Source: Stutzerimonas frequens (lineage in GTDB: Bacteria > Pseudomonadota > Gammaproteobacteria > Pseudomonadales > Pseudomonadaceae). Taken from it: a stretch of 64,000 nt of DNA. The notes under the pieces were generated by a model. The model ran no database searches and had not been told where the DNA came from. It was given only the letters and a program-made list of their open reading frames with translations. Location of the stretch: assembly GCF_024448335.1 (NCBI RefSeq), contig NZ_JAMOHM010000003.1, forward strand, positions 186,001-250,000. The letters run 5' to 3'. The translations under genes and the position numbers were made by a program. Of this stretch, positions 16,247 to 25,682 are shown piece after piece; the stretch's first letter is position 1, and each line of letters begins with the position of its first letter.

Positions 16247-16687
16247 GAGAGAACTCCCGTTCTGTTGAGATGCGCCATATTACGCCGCTGGCCCTGCATC
16301 GGTACTTCTGGGTAGTCGACTTATCGGTCGGCCATGGCCTGCGTGCCGCGCGATGGAGAGGAGGGTGCAGCAATTTGCCACAGGCATGTTTGTGACACTA
16401 TATTGCGACGCCTGCACTTGCAGCCGTCGAGGATTTCTGTAGCACCTGGTTTTTCTGAACGAAGCGTTTATCAAGCGCGGCTGATCGGCTTCCTGCACCA
16501 AGTGATTGCTCCGACCCTGGTGCTCGGCCATGATCGGCGGCCGCTCAGACAAGCTCGGTACTCCCGGCCATCAGAAGTCGGGGCAAACCGACCAATACAC
16601 TTTCTTTTTCACGCCCCGACGGTTTTTGGGGCATACGAGCTTGCCGTTTCTTGCAAAGCGCAGGACGCGTCATGTGTTTATACGGAC
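16247..16687. other. Intergenic region with possible pseudoknot-forming leader
   Basis: About 440 bases between the divergent copper chaperone and BNR genes. The frame of the BNR gene stays open back to 16334, but that stretch reads as low-quality protein and lacks a ribosome site. Near the right end GTCGGGGC (16577-16584) can pair with GCCCCGAC (16613-16620), and AAACC inside the loop can pair with GGTTT just downstream. Confidence 0.35.
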
Positions 16688-17992
16688 ATGATTTATATGA
16701 GTTCTGGAAAGTTCGGATTTCTTCCCACCTGCCTGTCTGTCATCGCCTTTGCAGCTATTTTCACTACCGCCTGGTGGCTTCATCCTGAGCGAGCGGTTGC
16801 CGGTTTCGCTGTAGCCAATTCTCATGCTCTGCCGCTCGCCAGCAAGGGGCCGTTTTACAGCACCCGCTTCGCATCCTCCGATCTCGACGAATTTGTCCAT
16901 GCCTCGTCGGTGACCTCCTTACCGGATGGTGGCCTGATGGCCGTATGGTTTGCCGGTTCGCGCGAAGGGGCTGCGGACGTTCAGGTGCGCGGCGCGCGAT
17001 TCGACGCGATTGCGGCGGAGTGGGGCGAGGAACTGGTCCTGGCGACTCGCGAGTCGACCCAGAAGGCGACCCAGAAGCACATACGCAAGCTCGGCAATCC
17101 GGTCATTGCGCTGGCTCCCGACAACAGGCTGTGGCTGTTCTATGTGTCGGTATCGATCGGTGGCTGGGCTGGCAGCGCCATCAACGCCATGTATTCGGAT
17201 GATCTGGGAGAAACCTGGTCGACTCCCAGACAGCTGATCACCACCCCTTTCTTGAACATCAGCACACTGGTGCGTAATGCCCCGGTATTCCATCAGGACG
17301 GCACCATAGGGCTGCCCGTCTACCACGAGTTCCTCGGCAAGTTCGCCGAGTATTTGTACATCAGCCCGAACGGCGAGGTGACCGGTAAAAGTCGAATCAG
17401 CAAAGGCAACGATTCACTGCAACCAACAGTGGTGCCGATGGACGAGCAACATGCCGTTGCCATGCTGCGCTATGCAGGTGCCAGCCATCATCGCGTGCTT
17501 GCAAGCCGCACCGCGGATGCCGGCAGAACCTGGAGCAAGCCTTATCCGATCGACCCGGCCAACCCCAATTCCGCGCTCGCGGCGGTGGCCACGCCCAATC
17601 ATGGCCTGCTGGTTGCCCTGAATGATCTGGAGGACGGACGTTTCCGTCTTCGCCTGATGGAGACCGACTCCAGCCTCGACCTCTGGAAGCCGGTGATTGA
17701 CCTGGACGAATCGCCTGACCCGGAGGGCAACCCGTTCACTCCGGAGGTATATCGGGAAATCATCGGCGACAAGTTTCGCCTTTCCAGCGGGCCGCGGCGG
17801 CTATCGCTGGTGGACGAGTTTCTGACAAACCTGGATAAGCGCGTCTGCAAGGCCCATGGCTGCGATTTCGAGTACGAGTATCCCTACTTCATCAGGAGCG
17901 CCGACGGTCTCTACCACCTGGTCTATTCCTGGAACAATACATTCATCAAACACGTCAGCTTCAATGATGCCTGGCTACTGGAGCAGCTCTGA
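16688..17992 (+). CDS. Membrane-anchored BNR/sialidase-like protein
   Basis: About 434 residues. After a short N-terminus there is one hydrophobic segment (FLPTCLSVIAFAAIF), which would place the rest in the periplasm. The body has BNR-type repeats, seen as SDDLGETWSTP and TADAGRTWSKPYP, in a sialidase-like propeller. ATG 16688 and ATG 16697 are both possible and neither has a strong ribosome site. The stop overlaps the next start by one base (TGATG). True sialidase activity is doubtful because bacterial relatives in this context are uncharacterised; it may act on an envelope glycan together with the downstream phosphoglycerol transferase. Confidence 0.75.
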   Translation: MIYMSSGKFGFLPTCLSVIAFAAIFTTAWWLHPERAVAGFAVANSHALPLASKGPFYSTRFASSDLDEFVHASSVTSLPDGGLMAVWFAGSREGAADVQVRGARFDAIAAEWGEELVLATRESTQKATQKHIRKLGNPVIALAPDNRLWLFYVSVSIGGWAGSAINAMYSDDLGETWSTPRQLITTPFLNISTLVRNAPVFHQDGTIGLPVYHEFLGKFAEYLYISPNGEVTGKSRISKGNDSLQPTVVPMDEQHAVAMLRYAGASHHRVLASRTADAGRTWSKPYPIDPANPNSALAAVATPNHGLLVALNDLEDGRFRLRLMETDSSLDLWKPVIDLDESPDPEGNPFTPEVYREIIGDKFRLSSGPRRLSLVDEFLTNLDKRVCKAHGCDFEYEYPYFIRSADGLYHLVYSWNNTFIKHVSFNDAWLLEQL

Positions 17993-18579
17993 TGCCTGAA
18001 CTCTGGCAAGCGCATCTGACCTTCGGGTTACTCGCTTTCATCGTCACGCCTGGATTTGGCCTCGGCCGAGGGTTTCAAGGGCTTCGCCTTCTCCTCCTGC
18101 TAGGGATCAGCTTCATTTCCGTGGACGGTCTGTCACTGGCCGCCTACATGCGCAGCTTCACTGATGACGTGGCCATCACGACGCTGGTGGCGCTGGCATT
18201 TCTCGCGGCAGTGCGCTTGGGACTGATGGCGATGCCGCCGCAGAACGCGCGCGTGCAATTGTTGATCGTGATGGCGGGACTGGCGCTTTTTCTCTACCCG
18301 GCAACGATGGGCCTGTCCTATCTGGACCCCTATCAACTCGGTTACGCCCCCCGCCCGCTGATCGCGGTGGTGGGCGTGCTTGCCCTGGGATTGCTGCTGC
18401 TCAGGAACTGGTTGGGGGCTTCCATGCTCGGCCTTGCCACCTTGGCGTTCAGCCTGGGGATCAAGCCGTCGCCCAATTACTGGGACTATTTGCTAGACCC
18501 CTTCATCGCCTTGTTCAGCTGCGGGGCGTTGCTCGTCTATGCCTGCAAGGCACTCGTGCGCAAGCCAATGCCCGCGTGA
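17992..18579 (+). CDS. Multi-pass inner-membrane protein of unknown function
   Basis: A 195-residue, very hydrophobic protein with about six membrane segments, including LRLLLLLGISFISVDGL and LIAVVGVLALGLLLL. No catalytic motif is recognisable. It overlaps the BNR gene by one base and is followed after 74 bases by the LtaS-like gene, so the three are probably made together and act in the envelope. Confidence 0.75.
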   Translation: MPELWQAHLTFGLLAFIVTPGFGLGRGFQGLRLLLLLGISFISVDGLSLAAYMRSFTDDVAITTLVALAFLAAVRLGLMAMPPQNARVQLLIVMAGLALFLYPATMGLSYLDPYQLGYAPRPLIAVVGVLALGLLLLRNWLGASMLGLATLAFSLGIKPSPNYWDYLLDPFIALFSCGALLVYACKALVRKPMPA

Positions 18580-18653
18580 CGAAAATTACTCCAGTCGACC
18601 TGTGATGGCCCGGCTGCGCTATTTGACGATTCGATAGATTCGAGGTTGGGACA

Positions 18654-20690
18654 ATGGGTTGGCTTCAGTCGCGGCGCCTGCATTACTGGTTCGGTGCAGT
18701 CGGGATTCTGTTCATTGCGCTCGCAGCATTGCGCGGGATTTTCTTCGTCGGTTTCTCCGGGCTGGAGCCCAGCGCGCTCGGCACGGTCGATGCCGTACCC
18801 GAAACGCTCGGGATCGGCCTGCGCTTCGACCTTCGCCTGGCGATCCTGTTGATGTTGCCGATCGCGCTGTTGGCGTGGCTGCCGGTCTGGAACCTGACCC
18901 GCTCCCGCGTCCTTCGCTGGGTAGCGCGGCTCTATCTGGCACTGGCGCTTGGTGCAGTGCTGCTGGTCTACATCATCGATTTTGGCCACTACGCCTATCT
19001 CGGGGTGCGCATCAATGCCACCGTGTTGCGCTTTCTGGAGGACGCGCAGATTTCCACCGATATGGTCTGGCAAACCTACCCCGTGGTCTGGATCACCCTT
19101 GGCTGGGCGGCGGCAACCGCTCTGATGTGGTGGCTGCTGCTGCGCTTCGAGCGGGTCACGCTGGATCGTCCGGCAAAGCGAATCAGCCGGCTTTCGCTGA
19201 TCTGGGGTAGTGCGCTGATGGTGGTGGCTGTCTTCGTCGCCATCCTCGGGCGCGTCGACAATATCAATCTGGAAAACCCGGTGCCGCTGCGCTGGAGCGA
19301 TGCGTTCTTCTCGGGCGACAACCAGATCGCAGCCCTTGGTCTGAATCCGGTGATCTTCCTTTATGACACGCTGAAGGTCCCCAATCAGCCTTACGACCGA
19401 GAACAGGTCGAAGCCCATTACGATGTCGTTAGCCATTACCTGGGCGTCGACCAGCCTGATGCGAAAACGCTGAATTTCAGTCGGGAGCAGGGCGTTCAAC
19501 CCTATGCGATTGATGGAAAGCGGCCGAATGTCGTCTTCGTCATGCTCGAATCCCTGGGCACCACCGCAGTGGGCGCCTATGGCAATCCGCTCAATCCGAC
19601 TCCCAATATCGACCGGCTGGCCAAGCAGAGCTGGCTCTTCAAGAACTTCTACGTTCCCGTGACCGGCACCGCGAAGACCGTGTGGGCGAGCATATCCGGC
19701 GTACCAGACGTTTCCCGTCAGGAAACCGCGACGCGCAATCCGCTGATCACTCGGCAACACAGCCTCGTCAACGCGCTGCAGGGCTACGACAAGTACTACA
19801 TGATTGGCGGCAATTCCGGTTGGGCCAATATGAATGCCCTGATCCGCCAGAGCATCGACGACATCCAGCTATATGAAGAGCGCCACTGGAACTCTCCGAT
19901 GGTGGATGTGTGGGGAATCTCCGATCTGGACCTGTTCAAGGAAAGTGACCGGCTGCTGCGAGAGCAGGGGGAGGGCAAGCCCTTCTTTGCCTATATCCAG
20001 ACGGCAGGCAACCATCGTCCGTTCACCATACCCAAGCAGAACGACGGCTTCGAAGCCCTCGATCTGCCTTTGGAAAAGGTGCAGGGCGCCGGTTCCCGCA
20101 GCGTGGCGCAGTACAACGCGGTCCGCCTCCTGGATTTCAACATCGGCCGCCTGATGGAGATTGCGAAGGAAGGCGGCTGGTACGACAACACCATCTTCGT
20201 CATGTTTGGCGACCACAACACGCGCATCGCCCAGATTCCGCACATGCTGCCGGCATACGAAAAGCTGGGGCTCGAGAGCAATAACGTTCCGTTGTTGATC
20301 CATGCGCCCAAGCTGCTGAAGCCACGAGTGATCGAGGAGGCCGTGGGTCTGGCCGATCTGCTACCGACCGTACTGGGCATGGCCGGCATGGAGTTTCGCA
20401 ACGGTGCAATGGGACGCGACATCCAGCAGCCGGCTCCTGAGGGAGAGCGCGTGGTTCCACTCGTGCTCCGCGAAGGCACGTTCCCGCTGATTGGTGGCGT
20501 GACCAAGGACTTTCTTCTGCAGATGCAGCACGACGGCAGCCAGCCGACCCTGCACGAAATTGCATCACCGGAGCCTCTGGTCGACGTAGCCGACCGGTAT
20601 CCCGAGGAATTCCAGCGACTTGTCGCCCTGACACGGGGACTGCACGAGGCATCGCGCCTGATGCTCTATCAGAACGTCAGGAAGGACTGA
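18654..20690 (+). CDS. LtaS/OpgB-type phosphoglycerol transferase family protein
   Basis: The 678-residue protein has about five N-terminal membrane helices within the first 200 residues and a large periplasmic sulfatase-fold domain from about residue 285. Metal and catalytic motifs are PNVVFVMLES, the nucleophile threonine in VTGTAKTVW, and FGDHNTRI. This family transfers phosphoglycerol from phosphatidylglycerol to glycans or lipids, releasing diacylglycerol. The nearby DgkA would recycle that diacylglycerol. The acceptor is unknown; osmoregulated periplasmic glucan is one option. Confidence 0.88.
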   Translation: MGWLQSRRLHYWFGAVGILFIALAALRGIFFVGFSGLEPSALGTVDAVPETLGIGLRFDLRLAILLMLPIALLAWLPVWNLTRSRVLRWVARLYLALALGAVLLVYIIDFGHYAYLGVRINATVLRFLEDAQISTDMVWQTYPVVWITLGWAAATALMWWLLLRFERVTLDRPAKRISRLSLIWGSALMVVAVFVAILGRVDNINLENPVPLRWSDAFFSGDNQIAALGLNPVIFLYDTLKVPNQPYDREQVEAHYDVVSHYLGVDQPDAKTLNFSREQGVQPYAIDGKRPNVVFVMLESLGTTAVGAYGNPLNPTPNIDRLAKQSWLFKNFYVPVTGTAKTVWASISGVPDVSRQETATRNPLITRQHSLVNALQGYDKYYMIGGNSGWANMNALIRQSIDDIQLYEERHWNSPMVDVWGISDLDLFKESDRLLREQGEGKPFFAYIQTAGNHRPFTIPKQNDGFEALDLPLEKVQGAGSRSVAQYNAVRLLDFNIGRLMEIAKEGGWYDNTIFVMFGDHNTRIAQIPHMLPAYEKLGLESNNVPLLIHAPKLLKPRVIEEAVGLADLLPTVLGMAGMEFRNGAMGRDIQQPAPEGERVVPLVLREGTFPLIGGVTKDFLLQMQHDGSQPTLHEIASPEPLVDVADRYPEEFQRLVALTRGLHEASRLMLYQNVRKD

Positions 20691-20785
20691 GTTCCAGGGC
20701 GGTGACTGCCTATCCGCGAGCTGTCTGACACAGCGAGCGGATGGGCAGATCGGGCGAACGTGAGCGTGAGGTTACAGCGTCAGGC

Positions 20786-21172
20786 TCAATAGAGAATCAT
20801 CAGCCAGGTGACCGCCACCATCACCAGCGACAGCAGTTGCGCCGCGCTGCCCATGTCCTTGGCGTTCTTGGAAAGCGGGTGCAGTTCGAGCGAGATTCGG
20901 TCGATTGCTGCCTCTATCGCCGAATTGACGAGTTCGACCACCAGTGTCAACAACGGCACGATCACCAATAACAAGCGTTCGATTCGGCTGACGTCGAGCG
21001 TGAACGCCAGTGGTATCAGGACAGCGTTGAGCAGCAGCAGCTGTCTGAAGGCAGCTTCGCCGGCAATCGCAGCACGGATACCTGCAATGGAGTATCCCAG
21101 CGCTCTCAGGATTCGCTTGAGACCTGAGTGCCCCTTGAGCGATTGCGCATTGAGTTCTTCGATGCTGCTCAT
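20786..21172 (-). CDS. dgkA: Diacylglycerol kinase (membrane, DgkA type)
   Basis: The 128-residue protein has three membrane helices and the DgkA signature VVELVNSAIEAAIDRIS followed by HPLSKNAKDMGSAA. It phosphorylates diacylglycerol to phosphatidic acid at the inner membrane. I start at ATG 21172, preceded by AGGAAG; the frame extends further but without a ribosome site. It converges on the LtaS-like gene, whose reaction would supply its substrate. Confidence 0.95.
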   Translation of the reverse strand: MSSIEELNAQSLKGHSGLKRILRALGYSIAGIRAAIAGEAAFRQLLLLNAVLIPLAFTLDVSRIERLLLVIVPLLTLVVELVNSAIEAAIDRISLELHPLSKNAKDMGSAAQLLSLVMVAVTWLMILY

Positions 21173-21411
21173 GTTCAACTTCCTGGCAGAATTGTGGCGA
21201 GTATAAGCATCCCGCGGCAGAGAGCGCGTGCTGATCGTGGCTAAACGAATACCAGAGAGGGAAAGGACCAGAAGGTGGCGATGGCAACGCACGGCCATTA
21301 CCACAAACGCAATTTAACATAATATAGATTATGCGAAATACGACCTTGCGCCTTAGGCGTTACCCACCACCTGATCATCTCCAGCTTTCGCCTCAATATG
21401 TCCAAAGCGCT

Positions 21412-22347
21412 TCAGCTCTCAGGTGAATCCTTTGCCTGAGTATGCTGCCTGTTCGGCTGACCAGTTTCCGCATTTCGAAACGCCGAGCGGAATTCGCTGG
21501 GTTTGAGGCCGGTCTGCTTGCGAAAGAAACGGCTGAAGTATGCGGCGTCGTCGAACCCCAGATCGCGGGCAATCTGCTGAATGTAGAGCGCGGTATACGC
21601 CAGCTGACGTTGTGCTTCGCGAACGACTCGCTCGCTGATGATCGCGGTCGGTGATTCACCCAGACTTTCGCGAGTGGCTCGGCCCAGCGTGACTGGAGTG
21701 ATTCCCAGCGCTTCGGCGTACAGGCCAAGCGGCCAATGCTGTTTGAAATGCGTGTCGACCAACTCGCGAAATTGGCTCAGCAGCTGGGAACGCCTGCCAT
21801 TGGCTGGTCGATGGTTCGGCACCGGCTGTTCCAGTCGAACGACATGTACGAGTAGCGCGAGCAACAATGCGTGTCCGGCGGCGACATTGCCGCGTTCCTG
21901 GCTCTGCGCTTCAGTCTGGATCAGCTGGATCAGCGGCCATATCGGCTCTTCGCCGTCTGCATCCCACGGCAGCGGCACCACGGCCGGACGTTGCATCAGG
22001 GCCAGCAGGTCACTGGACAAAATCCGCGCCATCGACTCCAGCGGGCGTTGTGCTGCCGTGATGACCGGCCCGTCGGTTTCGGGACTGTAGCGAAAGGCAT
22101 GCACGGTGCGCTGCGGCAGCAGGATCAGACACGGCGCACGGAAGCCCATGCGGCTGTTCTCCAGCGAAACTTCGCCCTCGCCACTTCGCACATAGACGAT
22201 CTGCAGCAGCGAGTCATGCTGATGCGGCTTGATTTCGCGCTGATGCATGTCGCCGCGTTCGTTGATCCACTCCAGGTGCAGCAGGTCCTGCCATGCGGGC
22301 AATGCAGCCTGACCGTACAAGGCATAGTTGGGAATGCGTTTACTCAT
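21412..22347 (-). CDS. AraC-family transcriptional regulator
   Basis: The 311-residue protein has an N-terminal cupin-like sensor (HQREIKPHQHDSLLQIVYV) and a C-terminal AraC DNA-binding domain with AYFSRFFRKQTGLKPSEFR. It resembles PobR-like activators that respond to aromatic acids; this is from general family look. It is transcribed away from the FUSC efflux operon, and the shared 165-base gap contains a palindrome, so it probably controls that operon. AGGA precedes the start. Confidence 0.9.
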   Translation of the reverse strand: MSKRIPNYALYGQAALPAWQDLLHLEWINERGDMHQREIKPHQHDSLLQIVYVRSGEGEVSLENSRMGFRAPCLILLPQRTVHAFRYSPETDGPVITAAQRPLESMARILSSDLLALMQRPAVVPLPWDADGEEPIWPLIQLIQTEAQSQERGNVAAGHALLLALLVHVVRLEQPVPNHRPANGRRSQLLSQFRELVDTHFKQHWPLGLYAEALGITPVTLGRATRESLGESPTAIISERVVREAQRQLAYTALYIQQIARDLGFDDAAYFSRFFRKQTGLKPSEFRSAFRNAETGQPNRQHTQAKDSPES

Positions 22348-22386
22348 GAATTCCTGCCGTGGTGCCGGTATCCGGCGCGGAAAAAT

Positions 22387-22405
22387 GCACTAATCGTCCT
22401 AGTGC
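22387..22405. promoter_or_regulatory. Candidate operator in the AraC/efflux divergent region
   Basis: GCACTA (22387-22392) and TAGTGC (22400-22405) form a perfect 6-base inverted repeat with a 7-base spacer. It lies about 40 bases upstream of the AraC start and 108 bases upstream of the efflux start, a suitable place for the divergent regulator. Confidence 0.4.
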
Positions 22406-22512
22406 TTGTTCAGTCTGTCATACGCCTTTGACGTTAAATGTAACCATCTGTGTTGCAGCGTGACGGCCGCGCCCTCTCCCGCCTCTGGCTCACGCCCCAA
22501 AAAACGAACTCT

Positions 22513-24579
22513 ATGAATATGCCGAACTGGCGCGAATGGCTGTTTTCGGCCAAGGCGCTGATTGCCGCCTTGCTTGCGCTGTACATCGCACTGGCGATGC
22601 CGCTGGAAAACCCTTACTGGGCCATGGCCTCGGTTTACGTCGTGTCGCATCCGCTGTCCGGGGCGACACGTTCGAAAGCGATCTATCGCGCGCTGGGCAC
22701 ATTGCTCGGGGCAGCCGCATCGGTCGTGCTTCTGCCGACGTTCGCTCAGCAACCGGTGATGCTGAGCCTGGCGATCTCGCTGTGGATCGGCGCCCTGCTC
22801 TTTCTCTCATTGCTGGACCGCTCGCCACGCAGCTACATTTTTCTACTCGCCGCCTATACGGTGCCGCTGATCAGCCTCGCCGAGGTCAATCACCCAGCGA
22901 CCATCTTCGATGTCGCCCTGGCGCGTTCCGAGGAGATTCTGCTCGGTATCGTCTGCGCCAGCGTGGTGAACGCCGTGCTGTTTCCCAGCCGCATCGCGCC
23001 GACCCTCGCGGCGAAGATGCACCTGCTGTTGCGCGATGGGCGTGGTGCCGTCAGCCGGATGCTCAACACCCAGCACCTGGGCGAAGCCGACCAGCGTGCG
23101 CTGAATGCGCTGCTGGTGGATGTGATGGGGTTGGACGCAATGATCAGCCATCTGAGCCACGACAGCAGCAGTCATCTCTCCACCGTCCATGCTCGCGAAT
23201 TTCGCGCGCGCATGGCGATGTTGATGCCGCAGCTGATCTCCACCGCGGACTCGCTGCACCGGCTTCAGGCTGAGCTACAGGGCTTGCTGCCGGAACTGGT
23301 GGATTACCTGCAGGAGGTGGATCGCTGGATTCAGTCCGATGCCGAGGCTGGGCACGGCGAGCATCTGCGCGAGCGCAGCCTGCAGCTAGCAGCCTGGCTG
23401 GGCGACAGCCATCCGGCGCATGCCCTGGCGATCGACAGCGGCCTGCGCCAGCTAGGCGCGTTGATCGACCTGTGGCAGGACTGCCTCGACCTCTACCAGC
23501 AGTTCCATGAGGGCCATCCCGAGGCGGCACCGGCGCTGCGCTATCACGTACAGCAGCTGGTCGGCTGGCCACGCCACTATGACTACGGCCTACTGGCATT
23601 CACCGCGGCTTCGGTAGCGCTGTCGGTTTTCTGCCTGAGTATGCTGTGGTTCGTTTCCGGTTGGGAGCACGGCTATAGCGGCGTGTTCATCGCCGCGGTG
23701 GCAGGCTGTTTCTTCGCCAGTCAGGACAATCCGGCGCCGTTCATCAAGTCGTTTCTGGTCGCCACGCTCATTTCCTCCACGGCTGCCGGCGTCTACCTCT
23801 TCGCGTTGATGCCCAACGTGCACGATTTCGGCAGCCTGGCCATCCTGCTCGCCTTGCCGCTGCTGTTGCTCGGCACCCTCGCCGGTCGACCGCAACACGC
23901 CGGGACAGTGATCGTGATTGCGGTGCAGACGATCTCCAACATCACCCTTCAGGACAGCTACCGCGCCGATTTCCAGCTGTTTGCCGACATCGCGCTGTCC
24001 ACTGCGCTGGGCGTGCTCTTCGCCTTCGTCTGGGCCCGCCTGACCCGGCCGTTCGGTACGCTCTGGGCTGCGCGGCGATTGGTACGCCACGGCTGGCTGA
24101 GCCTGGCGGCGCTGGCAGACCTGCGACGTTGGCGCAACGAAGCCGATGATGCCTCGAGTTTCATCGACCGTATCGCCCAGCTGCTGCCACGCCTGGCTCA
24201 GCTGGATGACGATCGCCTGGCGCTGAATGACGCCACGCGCGAGCTGCGTGTCGGTTTTCGCCTGCTGGAACTGCGTGAACTGCGGCCGGCGCCCGCCATC
24301 GAGCAGAAGCTGGAGCCGGTGCTGGGCATGATCCGCGCGCATTTCCTTGCCTGCGCCACCGCGCGTAGCCAACTGCCGGCACCGGAGCCCTTACACGACG
24401 CCCTTGAGGCCGCATTGCTGGATCTGCAGCGCGATGCTTCGCCTATCGCACACCAGGCGGCGCAGGTGGTGCACGGCTTGCGGCTGGCGCTTTTCGCCGA
24501 CGCATCGGCCAGCGTGCGTGCCGCACCGGGAGGCCCGCCACCCGCAGCCGGCCTCTCCCCCGCTGGAGCGCACGCATGA
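22513..24579 (+). CDS. FUSC/AaeB-family efflux transporter subunit
   Basis: About 688 residues in two halves, each with a set of membrane helices: an N-terminal block (residues 10-150) and another near 360-510 (FTAASVALSVFCLSMLWFV), joined by cytoplasmic helical domains. This is the FUSC layout of AaeB and related aromatic-acid exporters. It shares a four-base ATGA overlap with the DUF1656 gene and is followed by HlyD and outer-membrane genes, giving a complete tripartite pump. I use ATG 22513; the frame opens earlier, but the N-terminus there is not membrane-like. The substrate is likely an aromatic acid, inferred from family. Confidence 0.88.
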   Translation: MNMPNWREWLFSAKALIAALLALYIALAMPLENPYWAMASVYVVSHPLSGATRSKAIYRALGTLLGAAASVVLLPTFAQQPVMLSLAISLWIGALLFLSLLDRSPRSYIFLLAAYTVPLISLAEVNHPATIFDVALARSEEILLGIVCASVVNAVLFPSRIAPTLAAKMHLLLRDGRGAVSRMLNTQHLGEADQRALNALLVDVMGLDAMISHLSHDSSSHLSTVHAREFRARMAMLMPQLISTADSLHRLQAELQGLLPELVDYLQEVDRWIQSDAEAGHGEHLRERSLQLAAWLGDSHPAHALAIDSGLRQLGALIDLWQDCLDLYQQFHEGHPEAAPALRYHVQQLVGWPRHYDYGLLAFTAASVALSVFCLSMLWFVSGWEHGYSGVFIAAVAGCFFASQDNPAPFIKSFLVATLISSTAAGVYLFALMPNVHDFGSLAILLALPLLLLGTLAGRPQHAGTVIVIAVQTISNITLQDSYRADFQLFADIALSTALGVLFAFVWARLTRPFGTLWAARRLVRHGWLSLAALADLRRWRNEADDASSFIDRIAQLLPRLAQLDDDRLALNDATRELRVGFRLLELRELRPAPAIEQKLEPVLGMIRAHFLACATARSQLPAPEPLHDALEAALLDLQRDASPIAHQAAQVVHGLRLALFADASASVRAAPGGPPPAAGLSPAGAHA

Positions 24580-24779
24580 CCGGTCACCTCGATGTGTACG
24601 GCGTCTATGTGCCGGTCCTGCTGGTTGCCATGCTGGCCGCCTATGGCATCAAGAGCCTGCTCGCCACCGTGCTGCAGCGTACAGGCTTCTACCGCTGGGT
24701 CTGGCATCCGCCGCTGTTCAACCTCGCCCTGTACATCATCGTGCTCGGGGCTCTGTTCAATCTCCTTCCCCGGATGTGA
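24576..24779 (+). CDS. DUF1656 (AaeX-like) small membrane protein
   Basis: A 67-residue protein with two hydrophobic segments (VYVPVLLVAMLAAYG and LFNLALYIIVLGALF) and the DUF1656 pattern. AaeX in E. coli is the corresponding small partner in the aaeXAB operon; its exact role is unknown. It overlaps the FUSC stop by four bases and ends three bases before the HlyD start. Confidence 0.88.
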   Translation: MTGHLDVYGVYVPVLLVAMLAAYGIKSLLATVLQRTGFYRWVWHPPLFNLALYIIVLGALFNLLPRM

Positions 24780-24782
24780 ATC

Positions 24783-25682
24783 GTGAAGAAATGGATACCC
24801 GCCGCCGGCTCGGTGCTGCTGACCCTGCTGGCGGTCGTCATCGCCGTCGTCGTCAGCCTGCACCTGTGGGACTACTACATGGAGGCACCCTGGACCCGCG
24901 ACGGCCACGTGCACGCCGACATCATTCAGGTCGCACCGGATGTTTCCGGGCTGGTGACCGAACTGCACGTGCGCGACAACCAGAAGGTCAGCCGCGGCCA
25001 GGTACTGTTCGTGATCGACCGGGCACGCTTCGAACTGGCGGTCGACGAAGCCCGCGCCACAGTGCTCGAGCGCCGCGCGCAGCTGGACCAGGCGCAACGC
25101 GAAGCCAAGCGCAATCGGGTGCTGAAAGACCTGATCGCTGCGGAAACCGTGGAAATCGGCGACACCCAGGTCAAGCGCGCCGCTGCCGCCCTGGCCACGG
25201 CTGAGGCCGCCCTCGGCGTGGCGCGTCTGGATCTCGAACGCACCACCGTGCTCAGCCCGGTGGATGGCTATCTCGGCGACCAGACGATGCGCGTGGGCGA
25301 TTACGTGAAAACCGGTACGCCGGTACTGTCGATCGTCGATACGAATTCACTGCGCGTCGAAGGCTACTTCGAAGAAACCAAGCTGCACGCCATCGAGATC
25401 GGGCAGCCGGTGGACATCCACATCATGGGCGAAGCGCAGCATCTGCGTGGCCATGTGCAGAGCATCGCCGCAGGCATCGAGGATCGCGACCGTGTGCGCG
25501 GCAACTCGCTGCTGCCCAATATCGACCCGAGCTTCAACTGGGTGCGCCTGGCGCAGCGAATTCCGGTTCGCGTTGTGCTGGACGACGGCCAGCAGAGCGA
25601 CATCCGCTTGGTGGTTGGCCGTACGGCGACGCTGTCCGTGCTGCCGTGGTCGCGCGACACATCGGCGACGGTCAGCCAATGA
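24783..25682 (+). CDS. HlyD/EmrA-family periplasmic adaptor (AaeA-like)
   Basis: The 299-residue protein has one N-terminal membrane anchor (LLTLLAVVIAVVVSLHLW), a biotinyl-lipoyl half-motif (IIQVAPDVSGLVTELHVRDN), a coiled-coil hairpin at about residues 85-150, and a second lipoyl half (RTTVLSPVDGYL). It would bridge the FUSC pump and the outer-membrane factor. Its stop overlaps the next gene's ATG (ATGA). Confidence 0.93.
   Translation: MKKWIPAAGSVLLTLLAVVIAVVVSLHLWDYYMEAPWTRDGHVHADIIQVAPDVSGLVTELHVRDNQKVSRGQVLFVIDRARFELAVDEARATVLERRAQLDQAQREAKRNRVLKDLIAAETVEIGDTQVKRAAAALATAEAALGVARLDLERTTVLSPVDGYLGDQTMRVGDYVKTGTPVLSIVDTNSLRVEGYFEETKLHAIEIGQPVDIHIMGEAQHLRGHVQSIAAGIEDRDRVRGNSLLPNIDPSFNWVRLAQRIPVRVVLDDGQQSDIRLVVGRTATLSVLPWSRDTSATVSQ

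Noticed and set aside
16688-17992. True secreted sialidase
   Set aside because: BNR-type repeats are present, but I could not identify the full sialidase catalytic set, and the context is membrane phosphoglycerol transfer rather than sialic acid use.
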